DNA of 64,000 nt from Rhytidiadelphus loreus. Lineage: Eukaryota > Streptophyta > Bryopsida > Hypnales > Hylocomiaceae. Positions 24,533-37,491 of this stretch are shown one piece after another (position 1 is the stretch's first letter; the number at the start of each line of letters is the position of its first letter). Position numbers and translations under genes: made by a program. The notes under the pieces were generated by a model. The model searched no databases, was not told the origin of the DNA, and was given only the letters and a program-made list of their open reading frames with translations. Location of the stretch: NCBI GenBank assembly GCA_947034895.1, contig OX344761.1, positions 26,486,863 through 26,550,862 of the forward strand. Direction: 5' to 3'.

Positions 24533-24668
24533 AAGATGATGCTCCCATCCATCGCAAGAAAGCTCCTTCAATGTGGAGGAGAGCTCACAGCATGTAACAT
24601 GAAAGATGATGCTCCCATCCATCGCAAGAAAGCTCCTTCAATGTGGAGGAGAGCTCACAGCATGTAAA
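24533..24668. repeat. 70-bp tandem duplication, two copies
   Basis: AAGATGATGCTCCCATCC starts at 24533 and again at 24603. The copies are identical through ACAGCATGTAA, including CAAGAAAGCTCC and GAGGAGAGCTC. Perfect identity suggests a recent duplication. No gene overlaps it. Confidence 0.9.
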
Positions 24669-25139
24669 AGTTAGATACTCCCTTCACTCAAACTTAATAG
24701 AAAACATGTAGAAAATCATGAAGGATTTGCTACACCACCATGAAAAGCCTTGGAACAAACAAAAAATCATTGACTGCACCCAAGTGGTATGGAATGGTGT
24801 TAGCCTAGAGCAACTACAAACACTTAGTGCAAGCTAGCCCAATCAATTTTGGGCGGTGATTTCAGCCAAGGGCAGTGCAGTAGTACTAGATGGTAGACAT
24901 TCTATGCTTAAAAAAAATGTTGTATGATTTTGAAGTTTCAATGTAAATATCTCTTTCGATGTCTAAGTACTCTTCCATACGATTCCAGCTCAACTTGCAG
25001 TTCCAAAACCAGTTCATTTTGAAACATGATATGGCTTTCTGAAGTTTCCGAAATTTTTAGTGAACACAGCTGCAACACAGAATTCGCAAATGAAGTAGAC
25101 CTTACTGTACTGTACAGTAGAACATGCATTCCAATGTCA

Positions 25140-25183
25140 AATTCCTGCTGACCCGCATGCGTTTATCGCCAGCAGGAATTCGA
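25140..25183. other. Short stem-loop in the 3' flank of the clathrin-assembly gene
   Basis: AATTCCTGCTG is followed after about 22 bases by CAGCAGGAATT, an 11-bp perfect stem. It lies about 570 bases past the stop codon. Function unknown; it may be chance or a worn MITE end. Confidence 0.35.
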
Positions 25184-25755
25184 AGGGAGACAATAACCGG
25201 ACACGGGTTGGTATAAGCATTCGAACTTAAAATACCAACCTAACCACAAAAATTGCTTCTGTAAGACTGACCAGTAACTCACACGATTACTACAATAATC
25301 CGCAAAGAAACAAAGGTAAAATGCAAGGGACTAGTTTGGAGGATTTCAAACACTTATTATACAAGTCCCACATACCTGTACTTAAAACAGTAACAGATGG
25401 AAATAAATGACAGACAATTGACAAAAATCAACTGCCATTGACCCTGAATGGCACCAGAAAAGGGAACTAAGCGGAAAGACTTTCTCCCTTGCCTTCCAAT
25501 AATGCGAACTCCTTTAGCTCTCTACACATAATGCGTGCGGAATGTAACTTAACTCCTAGCTATAGAAAATTCTCTTCTCACTAACATGGCTCATCTAACG
25601 AGCCAGATAAATGCTGTCTTTCATTACGACCTATCTCACCAAGACCCTAACATGTATATGACCGTATGCAGTGGCACGGTCCAAAACCAATGATTTGAGG
25701 AGGTACCACGTTACGTAGACCAGAAGGAACTGTATTTAATAATAAACAAAACACT

Positions 25756-28700
25756 TCAAAGCAAACCCGGGTTCCCAAATGGGTTCTGATACGCAGGAGG
25801 AGGTGCCGGCAGAGCCAATTGACCAGGTACTGGCGCCGCCTGAGGAGACCCATATGGGTATTGACCACCACCCTGTGCTGCATATGGGTTTCCAAAAGGA
25901 TTAGGAGTACCAGAAGCCCCTCCCATCATTTGCTGTTGTTGCTGCTGCATCAAAAGAGCTTGCTGCTGCTGCATCATAGCCATTTGCACATTTGCCGTAG
26001 GTGCATACTGTCCAGAAGCCATGAAGGGGTCCATATGTTGGGGTGGCATCCCTGGGCCTTGGAAGGGGTTAGGAGCAGGAGCACTCATTCCCATGTTGTA
26101 ACTGTTCGGAACTGCTCCATTCGGTCCACGCTTTTGTAGCGCGTCATCGTACAAGCTGTCGAGTGTCAACTTATCGAAACCACCAGCCTGTTGGAGTATT
26201 TTCAAGAATTGCACCATTAGCGAGACCTTTGTGACAAATAAAATCCAATAGCAAACCAATAATGAGACTGTCCCTGCACGACTGAAATGATCCCTACCTA
26301 CACCATGTGGAATATTTAGATACGCTGCAATAACATCACGTGATATGAGATAATTCTTCACAATATATAAACCTAAGTATAAGATTAAAGATGTCGTATG
26401 TTCTATCTTAAAGTGAAATTTGGTTTTGCAGAAACAACTCCAGTACTCACAAGTTTGCTATGGTTTGCAGCAGCAGTCGCAGAATCTGTAGGATTCGTGA
26501 CTAGGGCAAGCTCCCAACCAGATGGATCATTGATATCGAAAGTAGGCCCATTCCCATTTGCACTTTGACCTGCAGACGTACGAGAATAGAATCGAAAGCC
26601 CAAGCTTACATCAGACTGAGGAACCCTTCACATTTAGAGGTTGGACTGAAAGTTAGCATGATTTTAAATGAATCTGATCTAAAAGAAAATCTAAATTCAC
26701 GTACTCAATTACTAACACTGAGCACATGAATGGACTGAGTGCAAATGGACCTTGTGAACCAGAATCTGCAAAGAATGCATGAGATAACTTCTAATAACAA
26801 TGAGAAAATTGAACTTACCCTCTGGAACAATTGCTAGAGCCAGAGCGTTGGCATCTTCCAAGGCTGAAGCATTTGGTAAATCAGCGTCTAACCCCTGTGA
26901 ATCAAATGCAAAGAAATAAGTCAGATACTCTTTTTAGAAAGTATTTTCCTTAAATGGAGAAGATGATCTCTTTAAACAGATGTCTAAATTAGTTAAAAGT
27001 TCCAAAACATCAAGAAACGAAAGACTCGGTCATACTTGATATTTTACCAAATATCTATTCGCTAAGCGATGAGAGAGTCCTATATTTAACCTTTAAAATA
27101 AAATAAAACACGCAAAAAAGAAATGCAGGAAATTATTCCAGAATATTCTGAGCAAGAACCATTCTAAAAATGTACTTGGAACATAAAAATTACCAGAAGA
27201 TCTCCAACGGGTTCAACGACAGCAGGCTCAGAAGGAGGCGGTGGCAACTCTTCAGGAACAGGAAGCTGAGCCTTGGGTGAAGCATCCTCGTATTCTTCTT
27301 CCTTGTAGGAAGGTGCTGAATCCAACGGTGCACGTGGTGGACTTCCATCTTCATATTCCTATTCATGTGAGGAAGAGAGTGTCAAATCATGCATAACAGA
27401 GCACGGCATGCCTAGTAAGTACGATCAGTACACAACATTTTCCAAGAATAAAGAGTCACACATGAGAGTTTGGTAGTTCAGACTAACCAGCTTTGGAAAA
27501 ATAATCTTGTCTAGAAACAGCACTCACCGGCTCATTTTTCAACATCAATGTGGCTCCTGCACGAGGGGCTTCTTTCACGTAATCCTCCATTGTCGTAAGG
27601 AAAGATTGAGGAGGCTGGAGCATGGAATAAAGGTAAAAGCCATTACTTAGATAGTGAACAGAGTGTAATGGATAATGAATTGGTAAACCATTTAATTAAA
27701 CAAGATGGACAATAAATATCTTATAAACATGTATCTTGTTGATTTAAAAATGAACAAAGAATGGTCTATAACAAAGTCGATTACAGCCAGAAGTTCATGT
27801 AAACTACCTGCTCAAGAGTGGGGAACTGGAAGCTGCGAGCAAGGTCCAACCCCTTGCAAACCTCGTAGAAATCCGACAATCTTTCAGCCTGCAACATAAC
27901 CATAGTGGATACAGTTGAAATCTCCATGAGACACCGAAATAATTAGAAGTACATGTTGTCGGATTCATTGCTCCGAATTCTAAGAACATGCTTGAAGCAT
28001 ATATTAGCAAATACATAGTGCACAACAACACCAAGTCAGAAGCTGAACCAAAATAGATAAAGATGATCCTCACCTGTTGTCCAGCTCTCTTGTAAATCTC
28101 AAGTGCCTTCACTGCATCATGTCGCTGCATTTCAAAAAACTGCATTCCCACAGACAGAACATAAGAGACAATTTCTGGATGGAACAGATCAAAACTCAAA
28201 ATTCCACAAAAAGAGCGCACCTGATAACACTCACCTTGTCAACAAGATTGATGATTCCATCATTGATCGCACGATACAGTTTGAAGCTCTCCTTCAGTAC
28301 CTGCCCATCAAGTACACTTATTGTATGAAATTCAAGCTTTGCGAAGAGGACGTAAAATACGTTACTAGGGTAACAAGGTACAAATTTAGGAGAGAATGTA
28401 GATTCAGGAGCACACCCGGTGCTGTGTAGGGTGGTCCATGTTGAAGCACCGGGTGCACGAGAAGAAGTAGCGAGAGGTGAGAACACGGAGAAGGTGAAAT
28501 GGCAGGGTCCAGAAACTAGAAGCTGTCTGTAGGGAATGATGTGAATAGAAGACACAAGTTCTTGCTGAAGGGATAAACGTGACTAGAAAGGCTAGAGTGG
28601 GTGAGTCAGTGGGGTGAACTCAGTGCCACCCTAAACAGCTCTGGGTGTACCCCTAAACAAGCACTCCTTCCCAAAATTGGGTGCCTGAAAATAAAAAGTA

Positions 28701-31464
28701 GAAGGGATCACATGTACGCACCAGACCGAGAGCAGCCTGAATGACATAGTTGCCTGTAGCAGCTCCCTCGGGCTGCAAATGCAACAACAAATGAATTATT
28801 AATACCTGACACGAGATCGGTCATTCCAATTTCTGGGCGGCAGAAAAGAAACATGCATCATATTTCTTCGTGAACAAATAATCTAGGAACCAAATTAGGG
28901 AAAAATTCTGAATGAAAGCGTTGACCGGAATTGATACGTTATCAAACAGTTGAAAATCTGCAAAGAAATCAATTGCATAGATAACCACCTGACAACCCAT
29001 CAGCCGGTAAAGGAGCTGTTGAAGAGCGGGCAAATGCTCCAATAATTCTACCGTGTCTAACTCCCTTGTCCTACTATGCCCCTGCAAGAGTACAGCAACC
29101 TTAGTCAACGAAAAACAGAACGCATAGACTAGTAGCTTGAACATCATGGTCGAAGGCAGTTTAACGTATCACAACGATAGAAGGAACCTGCAACTCTACG
29201 GAGAGGTCTATCCAAGACTTACTGTTGCACGTTCCGACTCCACATCGTACTTCAGAACGCGAAAGCATTCAAGGCGCTCCTCAAGGAATAGTGCATATGT
29301 GCGTACCCATGCTGAGTAATCCCAAGCTGAAGGTAATCAAAAGCAACAAAACAATGGCCTTAGAGGGAACACCATCAAACACCACCACACGTCCAATGTT
29401 TGAGACGATTGTACCAAATGAGCAACATACATGGACCTCCAAATAGCACAGAAGATAAGCATAAAACAAAATTAATAATGATAATAGTAATAGTTAAAAT
29501 GCTTTCTGAATTCTTAACAAGAAAGTTATAGAGGGTTCAATAGCGGACAAACTTTGTGAGCAAATGATACGGTAGAGAGACTATTACCATGAGGACTTGA
29601 ATCATCCTTAAAATTGGAAAGATTGAGGATGTGACCCCTATTACGACCGTAGTTAATCAGCTCTTCACGAAAAGTCGGATCTCCTTCCCTTAAAGTCCGG
29701 TGAATAACCATCATGGCTTTCAGTGCGACCTATCACACAAAACGAACCCCATCTCAATGATCACAGATCTGCAATACATGCCAGTATGTCCAAGTCGACG
29801 CTTGGCAGAAATACAGCTGATACACTAGAAACTCACTCACTACTTTATGACCAGGGTTTAAGCGCTTGATTAACACAATAAATTGTACCCGTATCATTTT
29901 TTACGAGAATGCAGGAGTGGGTTTCCAAATGTATTGATTCAAAGTAATAGGACCGTATTCAACATAATTGACAATGTCCCTTTTTTGGTAAAATCCCAAA
30001 AGACTTCGGCCGACTCAGAGAAACTCTTGTCCAGAGGACGTAAGAAAAGATAAAGAAAACATAATCATCAGTATTCTACTTCAAATGAGGGGGAGTTAAC
30101 GTACCCCTAATTCAACTCAGTTATATTAAGCATCCATATGTCAAGTGATTCAGTCAAACTATTATCTGACCCGTTCTTGAACAGCAATGGTCAATTCAAG
30201 GGTAATCCTCAAATTTCAAAGTGTAGGATTTCCAACAGATCAATCCGACCAACAGCACGTGAACAAAGAGGCAAATATAACTAGCGATGTTAAGAACACA
30301 CGATTGTTCGGATATTCTCTTAGACATTACCGTCCAGTTATGAGTCTTGGCAATTCGTCTGGCAAGAGCATGAATACAGTATGCCACGTCTGCTCGAGGC
30401 CTTGATGCAGAAGTAGCCACGAAGATCACTGCTCATTACACACGAGGACAAAATCAGACTCATCTAGCTACAAATAAAGAAACATAAATCCAGCAGCAAC
30501 TGAACAGACATAGCATAGACCAATGTGTAAGGAGACTCACTTCGCACATGCTTCTCTTTCGGGGGACACTCCACATGATTCGTTGCTTTCACAACTGCGA
30601 TGTCGAGTTCCTGCAAGTTTCGACGAAGTCAGGGCGTCAGAAACTTTCTACAAACAAAACAATCAGATCCAATCACCCGAATTCTTCACGAAAAAACTGC
30701 ATGAAAAACAACACTTTGAATGGAATAGGTCTCGCAATCCTGCCTTTATGATCCTCAGCTGGATACTGACATTCCAGTCAGGATCTCACTCGCGAGACTC
30801 TATTATCGGACATTGTTTCCATTCCCTCCTAAGATCAAGAGTGGTCTATTCAGATATACGAAAACTAACTCGTCTCGGTAATAAGGAACAGGGTATTTCT
30901 CTTCATTCATACACCCCGAGACAATAGGGCAGGGGATATGAAGAGCATCAGACATTTACAATCCTAGCTCAATCCCTTCGATTCTCACAGTAAAATGTTC
31001 GATGCGGAGAACTAAAACTAAAACACTCGTCATACGGGTCTTAAATCATATTCCGAATACACAACGACGCACCTCCCAACCTACCATCCCCTTACCCAAG
31101 ACCACCCTCCCTCCGCATGCACGCTGCCACAAATACTCCCCGAAACAATAGGGTAGGAGATATGAAGCGCATCAAACATTTACAATCCTAGCTCAATCCC
31201 TCCGATTTACAGAGAAAAATGTTTCGATGCAAGCTGTCAAGCTCATCCTCCAGCCATTAAATCAGATTCCGACTACACCTGGCAACCTAACCCCAGGACC
31301 ACACACCCGCTCCGCATGCACGCACGCTGCCATACAGCAAAACCAAAATAATCCAGGCGCAACGCATCCTCTACCTTGTACGTGCTGTTAACCTTGGCGA
31401 GGCCAACTTTCGTGGAATCCTTGATCGCACCAAGAGCCTTGCGAAGGCTCTGCTGCGACGCCAT
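25756..31464 (-). CDS. PICALM: AP180/CALM-type clathrin assembly protein (ANTH domain), 15 exons, 579 aa
   Basis: Exons: 31464-31375, 30610-30541, 30428-30331, 29729-29588, 29326-29223, 29081-28989, 28772-28722, 28300-28235, 28139-28074, 27888-27808, 27614-27528, 27358-27194, 26894-26819, 26569-26451, 26187-25756. All junctions are GT-AG and the frame is kept through 1740 bases. The start is the first ATG of the exon reading [20 protein letters not shown]. Residues to about 290 form the ANTH domain ([19 protein letters not shown], phosphoinositide-binding basic patch; [32 protein letters not shown]). The rest is disordered, acidic and proline-rich, with a DPF motif (AP2 binding), Gln runs and NPF motifs (EH-domain binding), ending NPFGNPGLL. 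The family binds PI(4,5)P2 and clathrin and recruits SNARE cargo at the plasma membrane or TGN. No breaks were seen; it is close in layout to Arabidopsis PICALM3-type proteins. Confidence 0.95.
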
Positions 31465-32110
31465 CCCGACTTGCAATCCTTAAGGACCGCAAACCACACC
31501 TCCCGGCCGTGATGCAACCACGCTACGACCGCGCTTCGATCTCCGCTTTTGCCACCGCCCCGCCCGCGCCTGGCTCTCCCTTCGCCTCGCACCTCCCGTC
31601 GGTCTTACAAACCCGATCCCCGCCCTCCACCAGGCCCTTCACATCCCTAAGCCCCCGCGGATCCTACGGCCCGGAGAGACGACGACCACCAAGGGAGCTA
31701 AGCTTTGCGTCCGCCGTGGCTATGGCGGGCCGAGCTCCAGAAGCGCTGCAACAAGAGCGCCACAGCCAAACAGAGCCGAAGCTTCGTCCAATTATTAAAT
31801 GGCTCCAGGAATTGAATAAGACGAAGCACGGGAGCTTCTCTAACGTCTTCTCGCACCCCCAGTCCCCCACCCCCATGGCTTCCAGAAGCGTTGGCCGGGG
31901 TACAGCAGGCGCGGGGGTTGGGACTCGATCCCGTGATCGACCTCGCTGGCCGGCTCGATCGGACTGACAGGTTCGGTCCGGACCCAGCATCTAGGTCCGG
32001 GAAACAGGTGTGTGTGAGGCTGGCGAACATGTTCCGGTGGAGGTGGGTTGCTGCACGGGCTTAACTTCAGTTATGTCGGTCCCTCCTTGAACTTGGATGG
32101 ACCCGAAAGA
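31465..32110. promoter_or_regulatory. GC-rich 5' flank of the clathrin-assembly gene
   Basis: The 600 bases upstream of the ATG at 31464 are markedly richer in G and C than the rest of the intergenic DNA. They hold the likely 5' UTR and core promoter. Long overlapping open frames on both strands here are a by-product of low stop density. No clear TATA box was found. Confidence 0.5.
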
Positions 32111-33138
32111 TTTTGGTCCTGTCATCACTCTCGTGTGAAAGTATACCCTAACTACAGTAGTATATCCTGTTGCAAAATTCCTTTGCAAAGGATATATGTC
32201 CCCCTTTGCAAATGGTAATGTCAATGGATGAGAATGTGAGCAATCATTGGGATTAAAATGTGCTATCTTTAGTTTTGGATGAATATGTCAATGCATGAGA
32301 ATGTGACCATCCATTGAGATGAAAATATAATAGGATTTTACGACGCATTGTATTTAATATAACAAATTTGAAGAAAGAAGACAAAATTTTAAATCTTTTT
32401 TATTTTAACAAATGGAAAAACACAACAACCAAGCTAAAAGGTTGGATAGAGAAAACAATCACAGGAGATTAATAGAACACACAAAAAACAAGCCCTTGTC
32501 TTTTTCAACTAATGGCCTCACCACCCCTAGTGGTCAACATTAGAGACCTAGTCCAAATAATGTCAAAATTCTTTCAAGTTATGGGCGCTGACTAGCTACC
32601 TTCTAAGCCTTGAACAATGCAATACATCCAAAGTCGAGAAGAGCGTCCCATAGGGATCTCTAAAGGCTAGTAATATTTCATCTATTGTACAAAAAAACTT
32701 AATGATTTTGTAAAATCCAAATTAACCATAAGGACACACCTTTAATTATGTTCCACATTGTCCTACATTTGTAGAATTTCCTAAAGAGATTAACACCAAA
32801 AATACACTAAATGTGATCCATTTTTCCATGGGATCCCAAGACATGTGAGGTACCTAGAATGTGGTAGAGTATTGATTGCACGTAGTCCTCTTGGGCTCTA
32901 GGAGAAAGGAAAACTCTATGTATAGGAGTTTTTTCAGTACTTGAGGCACAACACATGCATCTTGTGAAATTTTCAATCTTTGAGTTGGTGCAAGAAACAA
33001 ATGTAAATTTTGTGCTATATGAGATAGTGTAGGTGGTACTATGAACTTTTGACTTGACTTTTGAAAAATTCATTTAGATGAAAATAATAGATGAAAATTT
33101 TACAATAAATAGTGTGCTTCAAAAAATTCAAGTTTATG
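32111..33138. other. Intergenic
   Basis: AT-rich, with no exon recognised. A short imperfect direct repeat (GAATATGTCAATGCATGAGA-like at about 32225 and 32280) is the only structure seen. Confidence 0.4.
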
Positions 33139-33833
33139 CATAGTATCAAACACACTTATTATTAGAAGCACATTATTTATTAAAATAAAAAATTTGAATA
33201 TTTTAATGTGTTTATTTTTAGAAAGCATTGATTCAATTCAATAAAATAAAACTTTACCAATATTTCCAACTTCAAGGGGCTTTTAGTCAATGAATTATAT
33301 CTCAAGAAAAAAATTCTACAATTTCCATGATGATATAAGCATAATGCATTGTGCAAAACATGTGCAAGATAAAGATTTATTTATATTTAGAAAGTTCTTT
33401 GTCAATTTGTGTGATCCTTGTAGATTACCTCAAATCCAATGCATGTTCTAAACTATAGGGCTAAGAATAGTATGGAAATTCCTCTTTGAAAATGTGAAAA
33501 TATACATTTGATTGAGGGTTATATATGAATTGTAGAATATTTTTGAAAAATTTAGGAAAATTATAAAATAGTCTTGTGTGTCCTAATCAATTTTGAACCT
33601 TAGGTTATTTTGAGGTATAACGCAAAAGTTATGGACAAAATCCATAGATACAACCTTCTTGCATAAACTCATTTCCTTTTGCCATTACAATTTTCCATAC
33701 AATAATTACAGGTTGCATTAGAATTTTGATCATATTTTATATCTTGGCTTCACTTTTTATATGTAATATTTTTATAATGTGTTTAGGATTAAGACATGGA
33801 GTGAGTCTAATAATAAGTGTGTTTGATACTATG
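33139..33833. mobile_element. 695-bp element bounded by 28-bp perfect terminal inverted repeats
   Basis: CATAGTATCAAACACACTTA starts at 33139 and its exact reverse complement ends at 33833. The match extends 28 bases inward, through TTATTAGA on the left. The interior is AT-rich with no coding frame. Flanking bases (TTATG left, TTGTT right) do not give a clear target duplication, so I do not assign a superfamily. A non-autonomous DNA transposon is the simplest reading. Confidence 0.7.
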
Positions 33834-36186
33834 TTGTTTTATTTCAAAGAGCACAACAATTTCAATCACATGTGTAAATAAAATCCAAGGTAAAGTGTTA
33901 TGTAAATTTTTGTAATAGAATTTTTTGAGAATATTGAACTCAAATGCTGAATTTAGTTTGTAGTTATGAATTATGTAAATTTCTATAATAGAATACTTTA
34001 AAAATTTATGTATTTTCTTTTTAAATGGATTGTATGATGTGTGACTTTGATGTATCGAATGCATTTATCTTCCAATTATTGATAACATTAAGTACCTAGA
34101 TTCATTATTTGATGATTGTGACCTCTTACTTCTTAATTTTTTTAAACAAATATTGATAGCCTTGGCAAAAATAGTAAACCCTTTTAGTAGAAAGACCAAT
34201 TGATCTTCTTCACACCATGCTCCTTCTTGTTGAATCCAATAAATGTAATTCTCTCCAAGTGCTTTGCTTCAAAAGGACAAATGGGCTTTCATATGCATTT
34301 CAATGTGTATAAACAATTTGATATGTGAAAGTTGTCCAATTGAATTTGCACTAAAGTAGGGTGTTCAAAAAATGTCTTTTCAACCCTTTAAAGACCCAAG
34401 GTACTCCGAATTTCCAAAAATGTGAAGACAAGCTATATATTGCAACTCAAAAGATTAGTTTCATGATGAATTTTAATAAATAAAAAAGTGCAAACTTTGA
34501 TCTATAGACCACATCTATATAATTTTGATCTACTATTGTATTGATTAATCTTAATTTACAAATGAAATTGGAAATCCAAAACTAAAAATTCCTTCTAGAA
34601 TTGATTGTTGATGGAAGGTTATTTAGTGATATTCACAAGAAATTTATTTTAGTTGAAAATATTAGATTCTAATTACAATGATTTTCATGATTACATTTGA
34701 TTTGTTTTGTAAAGACATTTGTGAAGGAGTCATTTTAAAAACTAGAAAAAATTGGATTTGATGAGAACATATTTAGGCTCATTGAACTATAGAATTTTTG
34801 AAAACTTTATACTATATAAATGATAGAAAACTAACATAGACATCTATAAACATTTTGATGGATGGATAAAACAAGTGCATATGTGAGTAGAGCATGATTA
34901 CATTCATTGACTATTCAAAATTTGAACTCTAAATCCTAAAGAAAGGAAAGACTAATCCTCCTTTTGGAATGTTTAGACATCTTGAATTTTTGCTCAATAC
35001 ATTTTCTTTGAAGGAGAAATTGAAGCTTCATTAAACTAACTTTTGTTTGTATTCTTTTAGAGTTTGTGGAAATAACTATGAATTTTAGAAGAAAAAAACT
35101 TGGTCTACCAAAAGTACTCTAAAATAACCTCTACATCAAAAGTTTGACAATCTAGATTTTGAAAAATTGAATATAAGCTAAGTGATGTGATCGTTTTTTT
35201 TTCAAAGGGTGCCTTTAGAGTAAAGGTAGTTCTTAACATTCTTAGCCTCAAGTTTTTCAGACCCTCTATAATTCTAGGAAAAAGAGATATCCCTTCTTGT
35301 AATACTTGGTGGAGTTTTTTTAGATAAAATTAAATATTATCAACTTTGTTTGCTCTAGATTTGATGTTTGCTATTAAAATATAGTTTATGTATATTTTTA
35401 ATTCCTCAAAATTTATTTATTTATTTATTTTCAATTTTCTTTTGCATTTGAAGAATAATTTATTTATTTTTGAATTTTTTGAATTTTTTTTTGACAACCA
35501 GCCGTTCCTTCACTATGGGGGAGAACAAAAAAGGGAACATGCTTGAAACAGTCTCCCAGAGGCCCAAAAAAAAATCTAATGGGGGCATTACATGTGTTTT
35601 GGCTGTTGTGGAGGGTTGTGAGTTCCCAACTCAAAAACCACTTGAAAAATGCCGAAACCCGCCATTCCCCACTTGCACTGACTTGGCCAAGCGACTACCA
35701 GATTAGTTTTTTCGAAAAAATAAAAACTAAAAAAAACTAAAAAAAAACTTTGTTTTTCATTTTAAGGACTTAAATTTTTTGTTTTATTTTTTTGAAAAAA
35801 GAAATCTGACACCGGAGTTCGAGAAGACCGAGGGGAATGGAGTTGGAAACAGGCCCGAAACGGCCCTCCAACCCCCTCCAATCCCATCAAATGGCTTTCA
35901 TGTTAGAAAGGGAAAGAGACTTCATTGCAAGGGATTAAGGATGTAGTATTTAGAAAGCATCATTGTGATTTTCCTCGGGTGATTTTCATGATAAATATTT
36001 GGAAAGTAAAATGTGCAATTACAAAAGGTTGAGTACACTTGAAGGACATTCAAAGTTGAAGGACATTCAAAGTTAAAGGACATTGGACAATGAAAGTTAA
36101 CCAACACCTTATCTAATTTGAGGTGAGCTAATTCACTTTCCCAAACAACTCATTTGCAATGCATGACTATTGTAGACACATTACCA
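33834..36186. other. Intergenic
   Basis: AT-rich, gene-free. A short GC-richer patch at 35.5-35.9 kb, with a 78-codon open frame, has no recognisable homology. At about 36040-36085 the 19-base word TTGAAGGACATTCAAAGTT is repeated in tandem, nearly three times. Confidence 0.4.
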
Positions 36187-36450
36187 ATCCATACCTTAAG
36201 TTAGGTTGTTTGTTTTGTTTTTGTTACAGTGAGGTTTTTGGAATTGTGCGTCTTCCGATTGTATTCTTAGTATTGTCGAAAAGCCCTCAATGAGGAGGGG
36301 TGCACGGGCGTTATTTCATAGTGTTTCGACTCATGAAAAAGAAAGATATTGAATTTTAAATTTTTTATGAATTTTAAAATTTTAAAATTACTTTTCCTTT
36401 TTCCTTTATTATTATACACTGTGGCAACAACACAGGGCACACTAATCTAT
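36187..36450. repeat. Dispersed repeat, copy 1
   Basis: The stretch shares an ordered set of words with 50455-50680: AATCCATACCTTAA, GTTTGTTTTGTTT, TTACRGTGAG, GGGTGCAC, TTTCATRGTG, AAAGATATT, AATTACTTTT and GCAACRRCAYAGGG. The two copies diverge by small insertions and substitutions. Ends are not defined, and the superfamily is unknown. Confidence 0.65.
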
Positions 36451-36746
36451 ACTTCACAGCAAATTGTTATTTCAAATTTCAATTTCAAATAAAAATGCAA
36501 GGAATAACTGAGGCCTAGTGTATCTATGAATAGCTGAGGAATAATAATAGAGAGGTTCAGATATTGGCTGGAGTTTCCATTATTTGACTCAATTTCTTTC
36601 AGCACTGCTCATTGGCTGAGGTAAGGCCGTACACACGGTCAGACCCGTCAACAAACCGAACAAGACTGATTGATCCCCGTCTTGAATTTCATCCACCCAA
36701 CGAACAGAAAAAGGACCTCGGACGGATTCAGTCGAACAGGACGGAA

Positions 36747-36765
36747 GTCCGTCCGTCCGTCCGTC
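36747..36765. repeat. GTCC microsatellite
   Basis: Almost five GTCC units in a row, about 725 bases upstream of the LIN37-like start codon, within the probable promoter or 5' UTR region. Confidence 0.9.
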
Positions 36766-37491
36766 ATCAAGGCATTGAATTCAAATGAGACTCTACTAAC
36801 TAGGCAACCTCTAGCTAGACCACCTAGACTGTCACAGTGTTCTTCAGCATTCGTATTTTGCCTTTTCCCTCCTTCTGCTTGCGACCCTCTTCCCGAGGCA
36901 CAACTCACACATCACTCGCACAGCAGAAGAGGCGCAATGCTCTATCTGCTGCCATGTTTGCTCCATCAGTAGTCTGTCTTAGTTTTTTGTTTTGGCGCTT
37001 CGGTTTCGGGAAGCGAGAGGAATGAATCCATCTCTTGAGCGCCGGCCTCTCCAGCACTTCTGGTGTCTCTGTGAAGGTCGCTATTTAGGGTTTGAACGGG
37101 ATGATGGTACAGGGGCGAGGAGGGATGGGACGTAGGGTTTTGGTTGTGCGAGGGTGCGTTGCAATGCGGGGTTGATTAGAAGAGGAAGTTGTTTTGTGGC
37201 CGTCGCTAAGGTTTGCGATCGATGGAGTAGATTTTGAGCTGTGGAAATTGGTGTATTGGTTGGCTGGTTTGGAAGCGTTTGAGGGAGAATGGGAACGCGG
37301 CAATCTGGTCTTGATGGAGACAGGGCGCCGCTCGATTAGCTTGCGGTTGAATCGGCTGTGTGTTGCTGTTTATTTTTTGAAGTTTTGGGGATTGTTTTGA
37401 ATTTTAGTTTTTTGTTCTTCTTCAAAAACGGTTAGAGCAGAGTGGTGTTTTTGTGATGTGGGAGTTTTTTAGCGGAGTCTAATCACAAGGC

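Noticed and set aside
28390..28480. Inverted CACCCGGTGCT/AGCACCGGGTG words in intron seven of the clathrin-assembly gene
   Set aside because: The stem is short and imperfect and no element borders or target duplication could be fixed.
31509..31990. Long overlapping open frames of 108-152 codons on both strands
   Set aside because: They lie in the GC-rich 5' flank of the clathrin-assembly gene, overlap each other and show no domain; low stop density explains them.
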